Positions 59,097 to 64,000 of a stretch of DNA of 64,000 bases are shown piece after piece. Position 1 is the first letter of the stretch, and every line of letters starts with the position of its first letter. Origin of the DNA: Didemnitutus sp047777955 (GTDB taxonomy: Bacteria > Verrucomicrobiota > Verrucomicrobiia > Opitutales > Opitutaceae). The stretch is from positions 1,178,001 through 1,242,000 of the forward strand of contig NZ_CP180537.1 of assembly GCF_047777955.1 (NCBI RefSeq). Reading direction: 5' to 3'. The position numbers were made by a program, and so were the translations under genes. Under the pieces are notes generated by a model, which saw nothing but the letters and a program-made list of their open reading frames with translations, was not told the origin of the DNA and searched no databases.

Positions 59097-60425
59097 GTGC
59101 GCTTGGCCGTTTTCTTCGTGCCCTTGCTCACCCTCGCCGGCGTGGCATGGGCCGAGGATCCTCTCCCGCGTCCGCTCACGCACGACGCAGCCGTCGCTTA
59201 TGCTCTCTCCCACAATCCGGAACTAAAGCGAGTGACGCAGCAGGTCGCTGAGCAGGAAGGGGTGCTGCTGGAGGCCTCCGCCCAACGTCAACCCTCTGCG
59301 ACAGGTGCAGTCGCCTACGGTTACACCGAAAAGAGCCTGTTTGAGAAATTCCCGGGATTTTCGGATTTTCCATTGCCGGATCAGAATGCGTGGCAGGTCA
59401 GAATATCGCTGCGGCAGCGCGTTTATTCCGGCGGTGCCGTCGAGGGTCGTGTTCGCAGCGCCAAAGCGCGATTGGAAGCGGCACGCTCCAGCGTGAGCGC
59501 CGCCGTGAATCAAACCGTCTTCCTGGTCGAGAGGGAGTATTTCGGGGTTCTGCTGGCGCGTGAGCAGATCGAGGTCCGAAAGCAGGCGCTGCAAGTGCTG
59601 GAAGCGGAATTGGCGCAGGCCAAGGTGAGGCGTCAAGCGGGCACCGGTTCTGATTTCGACGTCCTGCGTGCGGAAGTCGCCGTGGCGAATGCGCGGCCGG
59701 CCTTGATTCGCGCCGAAAACAGCTATCGCGCGCAACAAGACGCCCTGCGTGCGGAACTCGGTGCGGAAGTGGCATCGACCGAAGGGGATCAAACCGACTT
59801 GGACGTGCAAGGAGTCCTGACGATCCCGCCCGTAACGGTGCGTCTGCCCCAAGCGATTGAAGCGGCCCGAGCGCGGAGACCGGAGCTGATGGCCGGTGCG
59901 TCGCTCATCGCGGCGGCGCACGAGGACCGGACGGTGGCGGAGGCGGGCCGCAAACCTCAAGTGAGCATCACGGGCGGTTATGAGGTGCGGAAAGCCTCCT
60001 ATCCCGCGAGTTGGGGCGAAACTCTGAACGGCTTCACGATTGGCGCTCAGGTCGATTATCCGATCTTTGACGGTCACGCGACAGACGCTCGGGTGCGCCA
60101 AGCGGCGGCGCGCGAAGCGCAAGCTGTCTCAGCGCGCGAGACGGTGGGGCTGCGCATCGACCTCGAAGTGCGGGATGCTCATCGCGCGCTGACCGAAGCC
60201 TCCCAATTGCTTGAATCCGCCGACAAAGTCGTCGTCGAGGCCACGGAGAGCCTGCGGCTGGCTCGGGCGCGATTGGCGGCGGGCACGGCAACGCAGCTCG
60301 ACGTGCTCTCGGCGCAAGCGGCACTGACCGAGGCCCGCTCCAATCTGGCCCAAGCGCAGCACGACTACGCCTTGGGTGCCGCTCGCCTGCGCCGGGCCGT
60401 CGGCACGGCTACTCCGATCGACTAA
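59097..60425 (+). CDS. Outer-membrane efflux protein (TolC family) of the EmrAB-like system
   Basis: 442 residues from a GTG at 59097 whose start gives a clean signal peptide (VRLAVFFVPLLTLAGVAWAE). The mature protein has two OEP repeats of a TolC-type channel: DAAVAYALSHNPELKRVTQQ, EREYFGVLLAREQIEVRKQA, GTGSDFDVLRAEVAVANARP and, in the second half, TVAEAGRKPQVSITGGYEVR, LNGFTIGAQVDYPIFDGHAT and GTATQLDVLSAQAALTEARS. No lipobox follows the signal peptide, so it is not a lipoprotein, unlike the NodT-type channel at 54481. Starts upstream (58887, 58914, 58944) would add up to 70 residues. It is the first gene of a three-gene unit. Confidence 0.9.
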   Translation: MRLAVFFVPLLTLAGVAWAEDPLPRPLTHDAAVAYALSHNPELKRVTQQVAEQEGVLLEASAQRQPSATGAVAYGYTEKSLFEKFPGFSDFPLPDQNAWQVRISLRQRVYSGGAVEGRVRSAKARLEAARSSVSAAVNQTVFLVEREYFGVLLAREQIEVRKQALQVLEAELAQAKVRRQAGTGSDFDVLRAEVAVANARPALIRAENSYRAQQDALRAELGAEVASTEGDQTDLDVQGVLTIPPVTVRLPQAIEAARARRPELMAGASLIAAAHEDRTVAEAGRKPQVSITGGYEVRKASYPASWGETLNGFTIGAQVDYPIFDGHATDARVRQAAAREAQAVSARETVGLRIDLEVRDAHRALTEASQLLESADKVVVEATESLRLARARLAAGTATQLDVLSAQAALTEARSNLAQAQHDYALGAARLRRAVGTATPID

Positions 60426-60435
60426 CTTTTCTGCA

Positions 60436-61509
60436 ATGGAATCCTCCCACAAGACCCACAAACCGGCCCGCAAGGGCCTCCGCCGAGTTTTGATGCTTGG
60501 CAGTCCTGTCGTCGCGATCTTTGCCGGTCTCGTGATTTACCTGCACGGCGGACGCGTCATCTCCAGCGACAATGCCTACGTCCACGCCGAGAAACTCACG
60601 CTCACGACCGAGGTGGCGGGCAGCGTCGTAGAGATCGCGGTGCGCGACAACGAAGTGGTAAAGGCCGGGCAGTTGCTGTGCCGGATCGATGATTCCGTTT
60701 ACCGGAACGAAGTCGATGGCGCTCGAGCGCAACTCGAGGCCGCGCGCACCGAGATCGCGACCCTGCGAGCCAGCCACCGGCAGAAGCTGGCGCAGATCGC
60801 CGAGGCCAAGGAGCTGGTCGCCTACGCAGAGCGTGAATTGACGCGCCAGCAGACGCTCGCTTCCGGCGATGTCGGCACCGAGGCGGAACTCGACAAGGCG
60901 CGCCACACCCTGGATGCCGCGCGCAATCGCGTGGAGGTGCTTGAGCACGATGCCGCCACCGTATTGGCGTCTCTGGGCGGCAGCATCGATCAACCCGACG
61001 AAAAATACGCGCGGGTGGCGGCGGCCCAGGCGCGTCTTGCCACGGCGGAGCGCAACCTCGGCAAGACCGTGCTGCGCGCCCCTTTCGCGGGTATCACAAC
61101 CAACGTCAGCAACATCGCCCTCGGGAAATTGCTCGCGGCCGGCCAACCCGCGTTTTCGCTCGTCGGCACGGAGCGAGCCTGGCTGGAGGCCAACCTCAAG
61201 GAGACTGAATTGACCTATGTGAAAGTTGGCGATCCGGTCACCGCCGAAATCGACGCCTATCCCCGCCATTTTTGGCACGGTAGAGTCACCGCGATCGGCC
61301 CCGCTACGGGCGCAGAGTTCTCACTGATCCCGGCCCAAAACGCCGCTGGCAATTGGGTCAAGGTCGTGCAGCGCGTGCCAGTGCGCATTGAACTCGACAC
61401 CGTCGACGCCGAGCATCCGCTGCGCGCCGGCATGAGCGCTGAAGTGGAGATCGACACAGGGCATGTCAGACACCTCCGCGATCTCCTCCCGAGCCACGTC
61501 GGAGGCTGA
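60436..61509 (+). CDS. EmrA-type membrane-fusion protein (HlyD family)
   Basis: 357 residues. One N-terminal transmembrane helix (VLMLGSPVVAIFAGLVIYLH) anchors a periplasmic HlyD-like adaptor: VISSDNAYVHAEKLTLTTEV (biotinyl-lipoyl half, with SSDNAYV typical of EmrA), a long coiled-coil hairpin (about 95-200, GARAQLEAARTEIATLRASH onward), lipoyl half 2 (KTVLRAPFAGITTNVSNIAL) and a beta-barrel domain (FWHGRVTAIGPATGAEFSLI, GNWVKVVQRVPVRIELD). The WVKVVQRVPVRI element is a hallmark of the EmrA/HlyD drug-efflux group. It starts 10 bp after the channel gene and is followed by an EmrB-type gene with a 5-bp gap. Confidence 0.95.
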   Translation: MESSHKTHKPARKGLRRVLMLGSPVVAIFAGLVIYLHGGRVISSDNAYVHAEKLTLTTEVAGSVVEIAVRDNEVVKAGQLLCRIDDSVYRNEVDGARAQLEAARTEIATLRASHRQKLAQIAEAKELVAYAERELTRQQTLASGDVGTEAELDKARHTLDAARNRVEVLEHDAATVLASLGGSIDQPDEKYARVAAAQARLATAERNLGKTVLRAPFAGITTNVSNIALGKLLAAGQPAFSLVGTERAWLEANLKETELTYVKVGDPVTAEIDAYPRHFWHGRVTAIGPATGAEFSLIPAQNAAGNWVKVVQRVPVRIELDTVDAEHPLRAGMSAEVEIDTGHVRHLRDLLPSHVGG

Positions 61510-61514
61510 ACGCA

Positions 61515-63059
61515 ATGGCGTCAGCCGCGTCATCTTCCTCGGGCGCCCCGCATGCCCACCGGGGCACGATCACGGTCTGCGTGATGCTCGCCACCATCAT
61601 GCAGGCGCTGGACACGACGATCGCCAACGTCGCGCTGCCCTACATGCAGAGCGCCCTCTCTGCTTCGCAGGATCAGATCAACCTGGTCCTCACCTCTTAC
61701 ATCGTCACGGCGGCGATCATGATGCCGGCGACGGGCTGGCTTTCCGAGCGGCTGGGCCGCAAGAACCTGTTTCTGATTTCGGTCTTCGGTTTTACCGTGA
61801 CTTCTGGTCTGTGCGGCATGGCGCATTCACTCGAAGAAATGGTGCTGTTCCGCCTGCTGCAGGGAATCTTTGGTGCGCCCCTCGTCCCGCTGTCCCAAGC
61901 GGTGCTTCTCGACGAATTTCCCCGTGAACAACACGGCTCCGCCATGGCAGTTTGGGGCATAGGAGTAATGGTCGGACCGATTCTGGGACCGACGCTTGGC
62001 GGCTGGCTCACGGATCATTACAACTGGCGCTGGGTGTTCTATATCAATTTACCCATCGGCATCCTCACGCTTTTGGGCCTCTCCGCCTACATGCACCGGA
62101 CCCCGCCGCGGCGCGGGCTCGCGTTCGATTGGAAAGGATTCCTGTTCCTGTCGGTCTGCATCGGGTCAATGCAGATGATGCTGGATCGCGGCGAGCAACT
62201 GGAGTGGTTCGACTCGCCTGAGATTGTCATCGAGGCCTCCCTCGCCGCGCTGGCCGGCTACTTGTTCATCGTGCATACGCTCACGACCGAACATCCCTTC
62301 CTCGATCTTCGGCTTTTCCGGGACCGGAACTTTGTCACCGGCATGATTTTTATATTCATTGTCGGCGTAATCCTCTTGGCGACGCTCGCGTTACTCACCC
62401 CATTCCTGCAACTGCTCATGGCGTATCCCGTCCTGACCGCAGGGATGCTGCTTGCCCCGCGCGGAATCGGAACCATGGCCGCGATGTTCCTCGTCGGCCG
62501 GCTCATGCAACGCGTTGACCCTCGTGCGATGGTCGCCCTCGGGCTCGTGCTCACCTCCTATGCGCTTTGGAGCATGAGCCAATTCTCGCTCGATGTGACG
62601 CCCACGATTATCGTCCACACGGGCATCATCCAAGGATTGGGCCTGGGCTTCATTTTCATTCCCATGAGCGTGATCACGTTTGCGACGCTCCCGCAGGAAC
62701 TGCGCACCACCGGCACTGCACTCTTCAGCCTTTCGCGCAATCTTGGCTCCAGCATCGGAATTTCGGTGATGATTTATTTGCTGGGGCAAGGCACCACCCG
62801 GGCGCACGCAATTCTTGCAGAATATATCACCCCCTTTCGCGCGCCGATGCAGAGTCTGCCGGCCCTGCTTTCACCCGAGACGGCCGCCGGCCGGGTTTTG
62901 CTGGACGGATTGGTCACGAAACAGGCCGCCCTCATCGCCTATTTGAGTGATTTCTACATCATGTTTCTCGTTACCTTGGCGGCTTTGCCGATGGTGTTCT
63001 TCATGCGCTATCGCAAACACAAGCCGACCGATAGTGAGTTGACGGCTGCGGTGGAATGA
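61515..63059 (+). CDS. DHA2-family MFS drug efflux pump (EmrB/QacA type)
   Basis: 514 residues with 14 predicted helices. The N-terminal TMS1 motif D1 appears as LDTTIANVALPYMQ and motif A as GWLSERLGRKNLF. Motif C (antiporter motif) is present as VMVGPILGPTLGGWL. The C-terminal half contains LAPRGIGTMAAMFLVGRLMQ and PMSVITFATLPQELRTTGTA. This is the drug:proton antiporter of EmrAB-TolC-type pumps, exporting hydrophobic uncouplers, antibiotics or similar compounds. It starts at 61515, and there is no other start with coding character. Together with 59097-61509 it forms a complete tripartite exporter. Confidence 0.96.
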   Translation: MASAASSSSGAPHAHRGTITVCVMLATIMQALDTTIANVALPYMQSALSASQDQINLVLTSYIVTAAIMMPATGWLSERLGRKNLFLISVFGFTVTSGLCGMAHSLEEMVLFRLLQGIFGAPLVPLSQAVLLDEFPREQHGSAMAVWGIGVMVGPILGPTLGGWLTDHYNWRWVFYINLPIGILTLLGLSAYMHRTPPRRGLAFDWKGFLFLSVCIGSMQMMLDRGEQLEWFDSPEIVIEASLAALAGYLFIVHTLTTEHPFLDLRLFRDRNFVTGMIFIFIVGVILLATLALLTPFLQLLMAYPVLTAGMLLAPRGIGTMAAMFLVGRLMQRVDPRAMVALGLVLTSYALWSMSQFSLDVTPTIIVHTGIIQGLGLGFIFIPMSVITFATLPQELRTTGTALFSLSRNLGSSIGISVMIYLLGQGTTRAHAILAEYITPFRAPMQSLPALLSPETAAGRVLLDGLVTKQAALIAYLSDFYIMFLVTLAALPMVFFMRYRKHKPTDSELTAAVE

Positions 63060-63301
63060 GACTCTTCCGTTACTGCTTTGCCCCCGCGCTGGCCCCAGTG
63101 GCCGTGCGCGCTGGGCTGATTGTCTTGGCATGCGCGGGCACGTGATGGCATGCGGCTCGGATCGGATATCTCACCGGATCTTACTCGTTCTAAGCCAGTC
63201 TCCGGTCCATGAATCCAAAGAATAAATTCCCGCGGCGGTGGAGCTGGGCGGATTTCCGGCCGGGATGGCACGGCATTATCCCGTTCCAATGGCTTTCGCG
63301 G

Positions 63302-63805
63302 ATGCGACCGATCGCGTGTCTGGCGCTGGGGACGCTCGTTGCGACGTGTGGGGCCTGCGCGCCAAGGGAAGGTGACGACGAAGTGGTTCTATCCGTCGGT
63401 GCCGCGCGGCTCCTGTCCGGCCGACCCTTGGCGGCTGGCGGCCTCGAGTATCGCTTCGGAAAAAATTGGCGCGGGGTCCATCCCTACCTCGCGGCGCACG
63501 GCGTGGAGGATGGTGCTTATTACCTTGGCGGCGGACTGCTCTACCGGTGGGAGCTGCCGCGCCGGTGGCGACTGACACTCAGTTCCGGACCTGGTTACTA
63601 TGATCGTCAGCATAGTCCACGCGATCTCGGGTCCACCCTGGAATTCTATTCGAATGTGGAATTAGCGAGGCACCTGACGGGCGGATGCCAGATCGGCTTG
63701 AGCTTCGGGCATATTTCCAATGGTGGTTTCGGCAACGAGAACCCCGGCTCGGAGACGCTGCGGTTGGTCTTCGTGCAATCTATCGACCGGTGGCGACGGC
63801 GGTGA
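63302..63805 (+). CDS. PagL-like lipid A 3-O-deacylase
   Basis: 167 residues. The PagL-type catalytic segment GHISNGGFGNENPGSE is at residues 136-151: His137, Ser139 and Glu151 keep the H-x-S and H+14 Glu spacing of the His-Ser-Glu triad of Pseudomonas PagL. The rest consists of short barrel strands (ELPRRWRLTLSSGPGYYDRQ, GLEYRFGKNWRGVHPYLA). The N-terminus (RPIACLALGTLVATCGACAP) is a signal peptide, possibly with a lipobox-like Cys. An earlier ATG at 63209 would add 31 residues. PagL removes an acyl chain from lipid A in the outer membrane. It lies 242 bp after the EmrB-type gene on the same strand and may be cotranscribed with it. Confidence 0.85.
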   Translation: MRPIACLALGTLVATCGACAPREGDDEVVLSVGAARLLSGRPLAAGGLEYRFGKNWRGVHPYLAAHGVEDGAYYLGGGLLYRWELPRRWRLTLSSGPGYYDRQHSPRDLGSTLEFYSNVELARHLTGGCQIGLSFGHISNGGFGNENPGSETLRLVFVQSIDRWRRR

Positions 63806-63907
63806 CCGCCTTCGTGCCCGGAGAAAAGCAAGCGGCGGCGCCCCGGGTCGATGATCCAGTGACGCCGCCGCGAAGTTGGGTAGCCCGTCTTGCGCCCAGA
63901 GTGCGGA

Positions 63908-64000
63908 TCAGTTGATATTCACGCGCGTTTTCTTCCAATCGTCCACCGGGACAGCACCGGCGGTAAACTGCTGGGCATCGTGCGACTGGCCCAGTTTCAC
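63908..64000 (-). CDS. C-terminal fragment of a gene running in from the right edge
   Basis: The minus-strand frame is open from base 64000 to a stop at 63908-63910. The last residues read VKLGQSHDAQQFTAGAVPVD and DWKKTRVNIN. About 30 residues are visible, too few to name a family. The stop is convergent with the PagL-like gene, with a weak hairpin (GCGGCGGCG and CGCCGCCGC arms) between them. Only the stop, strand and coding character are supported. Confidence 0.5.
   Translation of the reverse strand: MKLGQSHDAQQFTAGAVPVDDWKKTRVNIN

Overview
The window looks like chromosomal DNA of a GC-rich Verrucomicrobiota bacterium, most probably from or near the family Opitutaceae. This is inferred from gene content, not from a marker tree. 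Supporting points are a PEP-CTERM exported protein (26773-27420), a secreted DUF1080 protein, a long RCC1/NHL/Ig-like surface protein with a glycine-rich, hydrophobic, arginine-tipped C-terminus, a TonB receptor, an orphan duplicated-type MacB permease, and complementary intergenic repeat families (CACGGAT, CACAGAG, CAACCGCCCC, TCAACTCTCA). No tRNA, rRNA, CRISPR array or intact insertion sequence was found.

Left part (1-30 kb). Three tandem LivK-like substrate-binding proteins (one runs off the left edge) are followed by an LptF/LptG-type permease, dgkA with an overlapping SDR gene, a SeqA-like DNA-binding protein, an ATP-grasp gene, a YgiQ-type radical SAM gene, an ADOP-type ABC permease, a POT peptide transporter, a flagellin-like protein with an inserted lectin-like domain, the RCC1/NHL surface protein, an HPr-like protein, several small enzymes (YjbR, DUF4256, VOC, RibD-like reductase, two GNATs), a heptad-periodic 21-bp tandem array at 25549-25863, the PEP-CTERM protein and a glycoside hydrolase. 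Seven genes between 1 and 38.4 kb need exactly one extra base to restore their frame, which points to a systematic sequence error more than to real decay.

Middle (29-40 kb). An alpha/beta hydrolase is flanked by two 65-residue paralogues that are 80% identical. Next come an exported RbsD-like protein, an exported protein and a DUF2971 gene of lower GC, a UvrD/PcrA helicase, a TonB receptor, and the pyrH-frr pair surrounded by repeat hairpins.

Respiratory cluster (40195-48330, minus strand). Nine genes are packed head to tail, several with 4-base overlaps: YceI, cytochrome b561, polyprenyl diphosphate synthase, an FtsX-type permease with its LolD-type ATPase, a short divergent CcoN-like heme-copper oxidase subunit, a CcoO-cytochrome c fusion, an OmpR-type regulator and a histidine kinase. 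I read it as one regulated membrane redox module. The oxidase subunit keeps heme-type histidines, but I cannot place the usual CuB ligands.

Right part (49.5-64 kb). There are two efflux systems. The first is a MarR-RND-OMF operon (49572-57759) with a second MarR gene and two unknown membrane proteins at its end. The second is a TolC/EmrA/EmrB-like operon (59097-63059) followed by a PagL-like lipid A deacylase. A LysR-type regulator between them is divergent from the second operon. A 23-bp site with the LysR signature (CTGATA-N9-TATCAG, so T-N11-A) lies upstream of the regulator and, inverted, upstream of the first operon with 18 of 23 bases identical. This suggests one regulator controls both pumps. 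A 27-residue single-helix membrane peptide is predicted in the leader of the second operon.
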